Positions 33,257 through 40,643 of a stretch of 64,000 bases of DNA are shown here, one piece after another. Every line of letters starts with the position of its first letter. Within the stretch, counting starts at the first letter, position 1. Made by a program: the position numbers and the translations under genes. This stretch comes from Bacillota bacterium (GTDB lineage: Bacteria; Bacillota; Negativicutes; Sporomusales; UBA7701), in the NCBI GenBank assembly GCA_023415775.1, contig JAEZJM010000021.1, positions 62,001 to 126,000 on the forward strand. Reading direction: 5' to 3'. Under the pieces are notes generated by a model, which ran no database searches, was not told the DNA's origin, and saw only the letters and a list, made by a program, of their open reading frames with translations.

Positions 33257-34441
33257 TCATTTGTACTCTTTGATGACCTGAGCAAGGCGGCCAATCCCCT
33301 CGCGGATCCGTTCCTCCGACATATTGGAAAAATTTAGCCTCAGCGTGTTCTCCACCCGGCCATTGGGGAAGAAAGAATCGCCGGGCACGAAAGCCACATT
33401 GCGGTCAAGGCACCTCTTCAAAAGCTCCACCGACTTATAGCCGGCCGGCAGCTCCACCCAGGTGAACAATCCACCCTGCGGATAAGTATGCTTTACCCCT
33501 GCGGGAAAGAGTTCGTCAATCGACATCAGCATAGCGTCGCGGCGGCGACGGTACACCTCAATGATTTTCTTTACATGGGCGTCAATATCGTACAGTTCGA
33601 AGTATTTGGCGATCTCCCGCTGGCTGATTGAAGACGTATGCAAATCAGCTCCCTGCTTGATAAGGACGAACTTATCGAAGAAATTCGCCGCTGCCGCGAT
33701 CCAGCCGATCCTCATCCCCGGACAGAAAATCTTCGAAAAAGTGCTGACGAATATCACCAGACCCGCAGTATCGAAAGATTTTATCGACGGCGGTATCTTG
33801 CCCTCAAAACGCAGCTCGCCATAAGGGTTATCCTCAATGACCGGTATCGCGAACTCCTGAATCAGCGCGGCAAATTGACGCCGCCGCTCCACCGACCATG
33901 TCCGGCCGGTAGGATTCTGGAAATCGGGAACAACATAAATAAACTTCACCCGCTCGGTCGAACGCAAAATTTTCGCCAATTCCTCGATAACCATCCCGTC
34001 ATCGTCGGTCGGAACCTCCACGAATCTGGGCTGGTAGGCGCGGAATGCGCTGATAGCGGCAAGATAAGTGGGGCTCTCGCACAACACAACATCGCCGGCG
34101 TCCAGGAAGAGCTTGCCGGTGAAATCAAGCGCCTGCTGAGAACCGCTCGTAATGAGAATATTCTCGGGGCCGACCTTGACAGCGAACTTGGCGCCGATCC
34201 TGTGCGCTACCAACCGTCGCAGCGGTTCATACCCTTCCGTCGTGGAATACTGCAGCGCCTGGCTGCCCGCCTCGTCAAGCACCCGGATAGCCGCCTGCTT
34301 CAGTTCCTGAACAGGAAATACTTCCGGAGCGGGCAGGCCGCCCGCAAAGGAAATTACCTCCGGACGCGCCGTAATTTTTAGGATCTCCCGGATTTCGGAC
34401 GCTTTCAAAAGCTCCACTCTTGTCGCAAAAGCCACTCCCAT
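33257..34441 (-). CDS. PLP-dependent aminotransferase, 2-aminoadipate/LysN-like (class I/II)
   Basis: The 394-residue enzyme starts with the PEVISFAGGLPAPEVFP signature of the MocR/LysN branch. The PLP Lys lies in STFSKIFCPGMRIGW and the pyrimidine-ring Asn in PDFQNPTG. It should transfer amino groups from amino acids such as 2-aminoadipate or branched/aromatic substrates to 2-oxoglutarate; the choice is not predictable. It lacks the N-terminal HTH of MocR regulators. A set of alternating half-sites lies upstream (34507-34579). Confidence 0.92.
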   Translation of the reverse strand: MGVAFATRVELLKASEIREILKITARPEVISFAGGLPAPEVFPVQELKQAAIRVLDEAGSQALQYSTTEGYEPLRRLVAHRIGAKFAVKVGPENILITSGSQQALDFTGKLFLDAGDVVLCESPTYLAAISAFRAYQPRFVEVPTDDDGMVIEELAKILRSTERVKFIYVVPDFQNPTGRTWSVERRRQFAALIQEFAIPVIEDNPYGELRFEGKIPPSIKSFDTAGLVIFVSTFSKIFCPGMRIGWIAAAANFFDKFVLIKQGADLHTSSISQREIAKYFELYDIDAHVKKIIEVYRRRRDAMLMSIDELFPAGVKHTYPQGGLFTWVELPAGYKSVELLKRCLDRNVAFVPGDSFFPNGRVENTLRLNFSNMSEERIREGIGRLAQVIKEYK

Positions 34442-34506
34442 AGAATCATCATCCTCCCGCCGGCTTACTGTTACTCCCTATAATACATGGCGGCGAGAAT
34501 CATCGT

Positions 34507-34579
34507 AAATATCCAATTGATCAAAACAAGCGAAGTATTGGATATTTGCCTAATAATATGGGTATTGGCAATATCCAAT
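34507..34579 (-). promoter_or_regulatory. Array of three AATATCCAAT half-sites (operator) upstream of the aminotransferase
   Basis: AATATCCAAT occurs at 34508-34517 and 34570-34579, and its reverse complement ATTGGATATT at 34537-34546. The first pair extends to an 11-bp inverted repeat. The array lies about 65-140 bp upstream of the gene start, behind a -10-like TATTAT (minus strand), so it is a likely binding site for a regulator encoded elsewhere. Confidence 0.6.
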
Positions 34580-34611
34580 GCCTGCTAGCAGCCCGAACCC
34601 GCGTCATACGG

Positions 34612-34639
34612 AAAAAAGATGTGGAACAAGCCCACACCT
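34612..34639 (-). terminator. Terminator after the 185-aa hypothetical gene (minus strand)
   Basis: On the minus strand, GGTGTGG and CCACATC pair (one G-U) around GCTTGTT, followed by TTTTTT. Confidence 0.7.
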
Positions 34640-34650
34640 TCCCGAATAGC

Positions 34651-35208
34651 TCAAAAAGTACTTTTCCAGTTTAGATATCTTCCCGGGCCCTTCTTATCCC
34701 CCTCGGTCGCTTCGGGGGGGGGCTGCCGTTCGCCCTGCGAATCGAGAGTCATCGTCGCAGCGGTGGGAGTGACGACACGCTTCTCCTCGCCCTTATCGCC
34801 GCCTTTATCAGGCTTTGCGGCCTCCTGTTTGGCCGTTTCGCCTTTTTCTCCCTTGTCGCCCAGATTATTGAGCAACCCCATCATTGCGCCGATCGTAGCA
34901 GGATTAAGCTTCGACTTCACCTGCGGGCTGTTTAGAAGCGGCAGGAGGGAGACAAGTGCTTCCGGCCCCAGCCCGCCGCCTTCCCCCTTGGAAAGATCGC
35001 CGAGCAGCTTCTGCAGAGTATTGGCGCCGGCAGCCGGCGCCGCCTGCATAGCCCGCGGCTGCCCGTGGCCGAGGATCGACACCAGGCAGATCAGCGAAAG
35101 AACAGGGACGAGCGATTCGTAGCCCGCGCCGTCGTTAACGGCCGCATCGATCATCCGCGCCACCGATTGCAGCAGAGAACCGGGCCTTTCTACCGGTTCG
35201 TTGGCCAT
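34651..35208 (-). CDS. Hypothetical protein, 185 aa, with one membrane segment
   Basis: I do not recognise this protein. It has a hydrophobic stretch (about 33-48, LVPVLSLICLVSILG), an Ala/Gly/Leu-rich centre with LVSLLPLLNSPQVKSKLNPA and GAMMGLLNNLG, and a Lys/Glu/Pro-rich charged tail. The ATG at 35208 follows AAGGAGGAG. It is 12 bp after the YbaB-like gene and ends at its own terminator, so the two form an operon. Membrane- or envelope-linked function is possible. Confidence 0.7.
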   Translation of the reverse strand: MANEPVERPGSLLQSVARMIDAAVNDGAGYESLVPVLSLICLVSILGHGQPRAMQAAPAAGANTLQKLLGDLSKGEGGGLGPEALVSLLPLLNSPQVKSKLNPATIGAMMGLLNNLGDKGEKGETAKQEAAKPDKGGDKGEEKRVVTPTAATMTLDSQGERQPPPEATEGDKKGPGRYLNWKSTF

Positions 35209-35220
35209 AACTACTCCTCC

Positions 35221-35541
35221 TTAAAACAACCCGGGAATATTCGGCAGATTAAGGTCGCCGGCGAGCTTACCCATTGCCGCCTGATGCATCTCCCGGGATT
35301 TGGCCAGTGCGCCGTTTACCGTAGCCACAAGCAGATCCTGCAGCAAAACCGCGTTGCCGGCCTCAAGATACTTCCCGTTCAGCTCAATGGCTACCACCGT
35401 CTGCTGGCCATTCACAATCACCTTTACCACATCGCCGCTCGAAACTTCGATCCGTTCGGATTTGAGCTGTTCCTCCGCCTGGCTAACATTCTGTTGCACC
35501 TTTTTCACCATTTCCATGACATTGCCAAACTGCTCCCACAC
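35221..35541 (-). CDS. YbaB/EbfC-family nucleoid-associated protein (divergent copy)
   Basis: The 106-residue protein has the YbaB layout: an N-terminal helix (WEQFGNVMEMVKKVQQNV), ELNGKYLEAGN in the middle and a C-terminal tail of Asn/Leu/Pro. YbaB proteins are DNA-binding dimers, usually encoded between dnaX and recR, which are not here, so this is probably a second paralogue. The GTG at 35541 follows GGAGG by 8 bases; the upstream GTG at 35550 has no spacing for one. It is the first gene of a two-gene operon. Confidence 0.75.
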   Translation of the reverse strand: MWEQFGNVMEMVKKVQQNVSQAEEQLKSERIEVSSGDVVKVIVNGQQTVVAIELNGKYLEAGNAVLLQDLLVATVNGALAKSREMHQAAMGKLAGDLNLPNIPGLF

Positions 35542-35617
35542 ATCTTTCACCTCCAGAAAACTCTACGCTAGCTTATGCGTTGTCCGTCGTCGTGTGTGTG
35601 TCCATGAAATTTGCGGG

Positions 35618-35645
35618 ACCGTTTACCGGTGTCCGTCATATATTA
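35618..35645 (+). promoter_or_regulatory. Sigma-K-like promoter (AC-N17-CATATATTA) before the 112-aa gene
   Basis: AC at 35618-35619 and CATATATTA at 35637-35645, spaced by 17 bases, match the sigma-K consensus. The same arrangement occurs before each of the three micro-genes downstream. Confidence 0.6.
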
Positions 35646-35679
35646 AACTAGAAAAAAACGCTGCGGGAGGAATCGATAA

Positions 35680-36018
35680 ATGCGCGGTCAGCGAAAAGAT
35701 AAACACAGGGCTGAACAAGCTCCGCGGGACGTCGAGGGCGGCGTCGTGAAACTGGCAAAACCCGTCACGAAAAACGGACCCCTGAGAATGCTCAAGAGGA
35801 TTGCCAGCAACCCGGATTTCGGCTACCAATGCATGGTCGTGCTGCTGTCCCTGACCCAGAACAACGTCTCGATGGACCGGCGGATCGACACGATGACATC
35901 GTCGATCGATACCCTTCGGAACATAACCGGCGTGCTGACCAACGCCACCCAATCCCTCAAAACGGCGGCGGAAGCGCCCAGGCAGATCAGGCGGCTGGTC
36001 AAGCCTGACGGCAGTTAA
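35680..36018 (+). CDS. Hypothetical protein, 112 aa (putative sporulation gene)
   Basis: I do not recognise the family. The product has a basic N-terminus (MRGQRKDKHRAEQ) and a central helix with NPDFGYQCMVVLLSLTQNN. A Thr/Ser/Ile-rich amphipathic C-terminal half follows (MDRRIDTMTSSIDTLRNI), reminiscent of a coiled coil. GGGAGG precedes the ATG by 9 bases. A sigma-K-like promoter is the only link to sporulation. Confidence 0.6.
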   Translation: MRGQRKDKHRAEQAPRDVEGGVVKLAKPVTKNGPLRMLKRIASNPDFGYQCMVVLLSLTQNNVSMDRRIDTMTSSIDTLRNITGVLTNATQSLKTAAEAPRQIRRLVKPDGS

Positions 36019-36034
36019 ATTCATCACGCGGGTA

Positions 36035-36062
36035 ACACTTTATAATTCAAATCCATATATTG
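36035..36062 (+). promoter_or_regulatory. Sigma-K-like promoter of micro-gene 1
   Basis: AC (36035-36036), 17 bases, CATATATTG (36054-36062): consensus except for the last base. Confidence 0.55.
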
Positions 36063-36151
36063 AAGTAGAAGGGCGGGCGGTACCTGAAGGTGCTGACCAT
36101 ACACTCCTTGGCACCGCCCTTAATAACGACATACTAAGGGGGAAAGAACGA

Positions 36152-36256
36152 ATGGCTAGAGGTTTTTGCGGCGGCGGGAACGGATCATTTGTAGTGATCA
36201 TCATCATCATCATCCTGCTTCTGTTCTTCTTCGAGGACGAAAGCGTCAGCATCTAA
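36152..36256 (+). CDS. Micro-protein 1 (34 aa), YjcZ-like Gly-rich/poly-Ile tandem paralogue
   Basis: A 34-residue ORF starts MARGFCGGGNGSFVV, continues with six Ile encoded by (ATC)6, LLLFFF and an acidic tail EDESVSI. The pattern (Gly-rich head, one hydrophobic helix, acidic tail) resembles YjcZ/YfhD-type small spore proteins. The sequence recurs twice downstream, so selection on the frame is likely. It has its own sigma-K-like promoter and a hairpin downstream. Confidence 0.8.
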   Translation: MARGFCGGGNGSFVVIIIIIILLLFFFEDESVSI

Positions 36257-36274
36257 CACCATACTTACCGCTCA

Positions 36275-36308
36275 AGGAACACGCGGTCAGCGTGTTCCTA
36301 AAATTTTA
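36275..36308 (+). terminator. Hairpin terminator of micro-gene 1
   Basis: AGGAACACGC and GCGTGTTCCT form a 10-bp stem with loop GGTCA, followed by AAAATTTT. The same hairpin follows each of the three micro-genes. Confidence 0.75.
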
Positions 36309-36319
36309 CCCCGTCTGTA

Positions 36320-36347
36320 ACCGCCACATGGCATAACCCATATACTA
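36320..36347 (+). promoter_or_regulatory. Sigma-K-like promoter of micro-gene 2
   Basis: AC (36320-36321), 17 bases, CATATACTA (36339-36347): full consensus. Confidence 0.6.
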
Positions 36348-36406
36348 AACTGAAGGGACACTTCAATACAAGAACTGACACGATTACTAGGAGGGAGGAC
36401 TAAAAC

Positions 36407-36517
36407 ATGGGTCGTGGTTTTTGCGGCTGCGGTGGCAACGGATCAATTGTGGTTATCATCATCATCATCATCCTGCTCCTGTTCTTCTTCGAGGACGAAG
36501 TAAGCGGCGCCATCTAG
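36407..36517 (+). CDS. Micro-protein 2 (36 aa), tandem paralogue
   Basis: The 36-residue product is MGRGFCGCGGNGSIVV, then six Ile, LLLFFF and EDEVSGAI. It differs from copy 1 mainly by a CGCGG head with an extra Cys and by the tail. AGGGAGG precedes the ATG. The unit of promoter, gene and hairpin is the same as in copies 1 and 3, with start codons 255 and 258 bp apart. Confidence 0.8.
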   Translation: MGRGFCGCGGNGSIVVIIIIIILLLFFFEDEVSGAI

Positions 36518-36537
36518 CCCGAATAATTGCCCCATAC

Positions 36538-36570
36538 GGGAACACGCGGCCCAGCGTGTTCCTAAATTTT
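36538..36570 (+). terminator. Hairpin terminator of micro-gene 2
   Basis: GGAACACGC pairs with GCGTGTTCC across a GGCCCA loop, followed by TAAATTTT. Confidence 0.7.
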
Positions 36571-36582
36571 CGCGGCAGGGTG

Positions 36583-36610
36583 ACCGATGACCGCTAAACC
36601 CCATATATTA
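36583..36610 (+). promoter_or_regulatory. Sigma-K-like promoter of micro-gene 3
   Basis: AC (36583-36584), 17 bases, CATATATTA (36602-36610): full consensus. Confidence 0.6.
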
Positions 36611-36664
36611 GACTAAAAGAGATTCCATATTAACCCGACAGTAGGCGAGGAAGGAGGAGTTTGA

Positions 36665-36778
36665 ATGGGTCGCGGATTTTTCGGCGGCTGCGGTGGCAAT
36701 GGATCGGTTGTGGTGATCATCATCATCATCATCCTGCTCCTGTTCTTCTTTGAGGATGACGTAAGCTGCAGCATCTAG
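36665..36778 (+). CDS. Micro-protein 3 (37 aa), tandem paralogue
   Basis: The 37-residue product is MGRGFFGGCGGNGSVVV, then six Ile, LLLFFF and EDDVSCSI. GAAGGAGGAG precedes the ATG. The head lacks the first Cys seen in copies 1 and 2 (FF instead of FC) but keeps a Cys in the GCGG run and gains one in the tail. Synonymous changes from copies 1 and 2 (TTT for TTC, GAT for GAC) show the frame is conserved as protein. Confidence 0.8.
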   Translation: MGRGFFGGCGGNGSVVVIIIIIILLLFFFEDDVSCSI

Positions 36779-36793
36779 CATCGTACTTACCAC

Positions 36794-36825
36794 AGGAACA
36801 CGCCGGTGCGTGTTCCTATCGTTTG
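36794..36825 (+). terminator. Hairpin terminator of micro-gene 3
   Basis: AGGAACACGC and GCGTGTTCCT pair around CGGT. Confidence 0.65.
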
Positions 36826-36884
36826 CCGGGGCACATGAAAGACCGCAGCCGGGTTTTAATAATTTATATGCTGTCGGCGGCAAA

Positions 36885-36913
36885 AAAAACACGCGCGATT
36901 GGCGCGTGTTTTT
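36885..36913 (-). terminator. Terminator of the PBP1A gene (minus strand)
   Basis: AAAAACACGCGC (36885-36896) and GCGCGTGTTTTT (36902-36913) form a stem with T-runs on either strand, just beyond the PBP stop. Confidence 0.8.
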
Positions 36914-36918
36914 GTTTT

Positions 36919-39048
36919 CTAATTCTTCTTCGGCGGTTCAGGCTTTGTCGGCGCCGCCGGCTGGGCAGGAGGGGAGGGGTCGGTGGGCTTGGTAGCCGTC
37001 GGAGGTGGGGGCAACGTCCGACCTCCGTCCGCCGGGGCGGGTTTATTACCGTTCTTCTCCTCGGCAGGCTCCTTCCCGGGCTTGGGCTGCGTGCCATCAA
37101 TAAAAATCTCGTTGTGGGCGTCCTTGCTCTTCGGATCGGCCAGATTACCGTCCTTGGGGGAAACGGGCGCAGAAACGATACCGCTCGGCCGGGAGAAATC
37201 CTTTACCGGTAAGCTGGCGAGAGCCGCCATCATAAAGTCATGCCAGATCGTCGCAGGAATATCGCCGCCGGTGATGCCGTTCAGATACTCCGGCGTATCG
37301 AAGCCCATCCATACGGCTGCTACGATATCCGGGGTAAAACCGACAAACCAGGCATCCTTGTAATCACTGGTCGTCCCGGTCTTGCCGGCGGCCGGCCGGC
37401 CGATATTGGCGCCGCCGCCCGTGCCGCGGGTTATGACGCCGCGCATCATATCGGTCAATAGATAGGCGCTCCGTTCGTTAATAACCGCCTTCGCCTGTGG
37501 CTGGTGCTGCTCCAGCACCTTGCCGCTCCTGTCCACAACCCTGAGAATGGACGTCGGCTCAACCCGCACACCGTTGTTGGCCAGTACGCCATAAGCTCCG
37601 GCGAGCTCCAGCGGCGTAACTCCGCGAGACAGGCCGCCGAGAGCCATCGCCAAGTTAACATCATTCACCGGGCCGCGGGTCACCAGCGTCGAGATCCCCA
37701 TCTGCTTCGCGTAGTAAAGTGGCTTTTCGGGGCCCACCTGATTGGCGAGTTTCACCGCGACGACGTTGAGCGAATTCTCCAGCGCCGTACGCAGCGTCAC
37801 CCGGCCGCGGAACTTATGGTCATAATTGATCGGCGAGTAGCTGCCGAAAGTCACGGGTTTGTCCTCGACGACGGTTGCCGGCGTCATGCCGCTCTCGATC
37901 GCCGCCAGATAAACGAACGGCTTGAAAGCCGATCCCGGCTGCCGCTCAGCCAGCACCGCCCGGTTGAACTGGTCGGTGCCGCGGCCGCCCACCATCGCCT
38001 TGATATGGCCGCTGTGCGGATCGATGGCCACAAGTGCGCCTTGGGGTTGCTTGATACCTTTGGCGTCGGTGCGGTAAATCGGCAGTTTGCCCATCGCCTT
38101 TTCCGCCGCCCGCTGCATATTCAGATCCAAAGAAGTGTAAACCTTCAGTCCGTCTTTATAAACGGCATCGGCGCCGTACCTGTCGATGAGCTGTTGGGTC
38201 ACGTAATCGACGAAATAGGATGCTTCGCCGCCGCTGCCGGGAGAACGCGACGTCAGCTTCAGCTCGACGGCCTTGGCTTTGACCGCCGTATCCTGGGAAA
38301 TGAACTCATACTTGACCATCTGATCGAGAACGACGCCCTGACGTTCTTTGGCCGCCTTGAGATTATTGAGCGGCGAATAATAATTAGGGCTTTTAGGAAT
38401 ACCGGCCAGCAAGGCGCATTCAGCCAGGTTGAGATTTTCCACATTCTTGCCGAAATAAACCCAGGCTGCTGCCTGAACGCCATAAGCGCCCTGGCCGAAA
38501 TAAATCTGATTGAGGTATAACTCAAGAATCTCCTGCTTTGTATACTGACGCTCGATCTGGACAGCCAGCACCGCTTCCTGGATCTTGCGCTTCAGCGTCT
38601 GTTCCTGGGAGAGGAGGGCGTTTCGCGCCAGTTGCTGGGTAATAGTGCTTGCCCCCTCCGAAACCCCGCCGCCGACGACATTGGCGAAAATAGCTCTGAG
38701 GATGGCACGTGGGTCGACGCCGATATGCTGATAAAAGCGGGCATCCTCGGTAGCGACAAACGCGTTCTGTAAATCCTTGGGCACTTTGCTAAGCGCAACA
38801 GGCAGCCGGTTTTCCACAGAATGGATGGTGGTTATCAGTCTGCCGTTGATGTCGAAAATCTGCGAAGAAGCGGCCGGGCGAATCTCGCCCTTCAGACTGG
38901 GCATGGTATGAATGCTGGCCGTCAGGAAACCGAGGCCGGCGCCGGTGATCATAACGATAAAAACAATAATGGCGATTGCGGCGACGGTCAGCCACCTGCC
39001 CTTGGAGCGGCGGCTTTTCCCGGCGTTGTTGCTGGAGTCGGTGCTCAT
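36919..39048 (-). CDS. Class A penicillin-binding protein (PBP1A family)
   Basis: The 709-residue bifunctional enzyme has a cytoplasmic tail, a TM anchor (about 22-44), a glycosyltransferase domain (ATEDARFYQHIGVDP, GASTITQQLARNA) and a transpeptidase with SAFKPF (near 373), SLN (near 425) and KTGTT (near 555). The tail from about 640 is Pro/Lys/Glu-rich. It polymerises and cross-links peptidoglycan outside the membrane. The upstream minus-strand region has an extended -10 GGTATAAT. Its promoter is divergent from tyrS. Confidence 0.96.
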   Translation of the reverse strand: MSTDSSNNAGKSRRSKGRWLTVAAIAIIVFIVMITGAGLGFLTASIHTMPSLKGEIRPAASSQIFDINGRLITTIHSVENRLPVALSKVPKDLQNAFVATEDARFYQHIGVDPRAILRAIFANVVGGGVSEGASTITQQLARNALLSQEQTLKRKIQEAVLAVQIERQYTKQEILELYLNQIYFGQGAYGVQAAAWVYFGKNVENLNLAECALLAGIPKSPNYYSPLNNLKAAKERQGVVLDQMVKYEFISQDTAVKAKAVELKLTSRSPGSGGEASYFVDYVTQQLIDRYGADAVYKDGLKVYTSLDLNMQRAAEKAMGKLPIYRTDAKGIKQPQGALVAIDPHSGHIKAMVGGRGTDQFNRAVLAERQPGSAFKPFVYLAAIESGMTPATVVEDKPVTFGSYSPINYDHKFRGRVTLRTALENSLNVVAVKLANQVGPEKPLYYAKQMGISTLVTRGPVNDVNLAMALGGLSRGVTPLELAGAYGVLANNGVRVEPTSILRVVDRSGKVLEQHQPQAKAVINERSAYLLTDMMRGVITRGTGGGANIGRPAAGKTGTTSDYKDAWFVGFTPDIVAAVWMGFDTPEYLNGITGGDIPATIWHDFMMAALASLPVKDFSRPSGIVSAPVSPKDGNLADPKSKDAHNEIFIDGTQPKPGKEPAEEKNGNKPAPADGGRTLPPPPTATKPTDPSPPAQPAAPTKPEPPKKN

Positions 39049-39119
39049 GGCGACCTCCTTATCCGGCGATTTCCTAACTATTATACCATAATCGTCAAGC
39101 GAGTCCAGACCCGCGTCGT

Positions 39120-39148
39120 TTGCAATTTCGCGGTTTATATGCTATAAT
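39120..39148 (+). promoter_or_regulatory. Promoter of tyrS
   Basis: TTGCAA (39120-39125), 17 bases and TATAAT (39143-39148), with the same TATGC extension seen before yqzL/pheS. Confidence 0.82.
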
Positions 39149-39309
39149 GCGCCTTGAAGAATCCCAAAATAAGGCAAAATGACATTAACCACAATTTATT
39201 ATAATTACACGCCCAGCAGGGGAAATCCTGCGCAATAGCGGACGAAAAGATTGACAATCGCCGTTCTGGGCTCAGTTTCCACCTAAACCGATGGAGGGAT
39301 GTTAACCAG
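39149..39309 (+). other. Structured tyrS leader without a T-box motif
   Basis: The 160-base leader has no GGTGGNACCGCG core. It contains the hairpin GCAGG/CCTGC (39217-39233 area) and a longer pairing GCCCAG (39210-39215) with CTGGGC (39267-39272). No terminator is visible. Its role is open. Confidence 0.45.
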
Positions 39310-40530
39310 ATGTCAGTTTACGAAGTGCTCAACGAACGCGGTTTTATTCAACAGGTCACTCACGAAGAAGAAGTACGTGAACTGCTGGCCAAAGAAAAGA
39401 TCACCTTCTACATCGGCTTCGATCCCACCGCCGACAGCCTCCATGTAGGGCATTTCCTCGGCATGATGGTCATGGCGCATATGCAGCGGGCCGGGCACCG
39501 CCCCATCTGCCTTATCGGCGGCGGCACCACCATGGTCGGCGACCCCAGCGGCAAAACCGACATGCGCAAAATGATGACCAGGGAAGAAATCGACGCCAAC
39601 GGCGAACTGTTCAAAAAACAGATGCAGCGCTTCCTCGATTTTTCCAACGGTCGCGCCCTCATGATCAATAACGCCGACTGGCTGCTCGAACTTAACTACG
39701 TCGAGTTCCTGCGCAACATCGGCGTCCACTTCTCGGTAAACCGCATGCTCACCGCCGAATGTTACCGCAATCGCCTGGAAAAGGGCCTGACCTTCCTCGA
39801 ATTCAACTACATGCTCATGCAGGCGTACGACTTCCTCGAGCTTAACCGCCAGACCGGCTGCATCATGCAGATGGGCGGCGACGACCAGTGGTCCAACATT
39901 CTCGCCGGCGCCGACCTCATCCGCCGCAAAGAAGGCAAACCGGCCTACGGTCTCACCTTCACTCTCCTAACCACCAGTGACGGGCGAAAGATGGGCAAAA
40001 CCGAAAAAGGAGCCCTCTGGCTTGACCCGGGAAAAACCCCGCCCTACGACTTCTACCAGTACTGGCGCAACATTGACGACGCCGACGTCGGCAAATGCCT
40101 GGCCCTCCTGACCTTCCTGCCGATGGAGGAAGTGCGCCGCCTGGGAGCGCTGAAAGACAGCGAAATCAACATCGCCAAAAAGACCCTCGCCCACGAAGTG
40201 ACCAAACTCATCCACGGCCAGGACGAAGCCGACAAAGCCCAACAGGCCGCCGAAGCCCTCTTCGCCGGCGGCGGGTCGCTCGACAACGTGCCGACAACCG
40301 TTCTCTCCGCGGCGGACATCAGCAACAAACGCCTGATTGATATCCTCCCCGCCACCGGCCTTGCGGCTTCGCTCGGCGAAGGACGGCGGCTGATAGCCGG
40401 CGGGGGGCTGTATATCGGCGAAGATAAGGTCGAAGACCCCAACCTCATCCTCGACCTCGCCGCCTTCAAAGACAACAGCCTGCTGCTTCGCAAAGGCAAA
40501 AAGACCTACCATAGGATTATAATCGAATAA
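39310..40530 (+). CDS. tyrS: Tyrosyl-tRNA synthetase
   Basis: The 406-residue class I synthetase has the HIGH-like motif DSLHVGHFLG (near 43-52), the tyrosine-binding QMGGDDQWSN region, and the KMSKS counterpart GRKMGKTEKGALW (near 225). A C-terminal S4 RNA-binding domain lies at about 340-406. The ATG at 39310 follows GGAGGGATG. Unlike thrS and pheST it has no T-box. Confidence 0.97.
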   Translation: MSVYEVLNERGFIQQVTHEEEVRELLAKEKITFYIGFDPTADSLHVGHFLGMMVMAHMQRAGHRPICLIGGGTTMVGDPSGKTDMRKMMTREEIDANGELFKKQMQRFLDFSNGRALMINNADWLLELNYVEFLRNIGVHFSVNRMLTAECYRNRLEKGLTFLEFNYMLMQAYDFLELNRQTGCIMQMGGDDQWSNILAGADLIRRKEGKPAYGLTFTLLTTSDGRKMGKTEKGALWLDPGKTPPYDFYQYWRNIDDADVGKCLALLTFLPMEEVRRLGALKDSEINIAKKTLAHEVTKLIHGQDEADKAQQAAEALFAGGGSLDNVPTTVLSAADISNKRLIDILPATGLAASLGEGRRLIAGGGLYIGEDKVEDPNLILDLAAFKDNSLLLRKGKKTYHRIIIE

Positions 40531-40543
40531 CAGTAAGTGAAAA

Positions 40544-40565
40544 CGGGCCTTTAGGTCCGCTTTTT
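40544..40565 (+). terminator. Terminator after tyrS
   Basis: CGGGCC, loop TTTA and GGTCCG (one G-T) are followed by a C and TTTTT. Confidence 0.78.
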
Positions 40566-40643
40566 CTTTGCTCGCAGGGGAAGGATTTACCTCTGCAAGC
40601 AGGGAAAAATAATACCAGTAAGTTCGGGAACAGGAGTGTTTTC

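Noticed and set aside
36198..36215. (ATC)6 trinucleotide repeat
   Set aside because: Not a free microsatellite: it encodes the Ile run of the micro-protein and recurs in all three copies.
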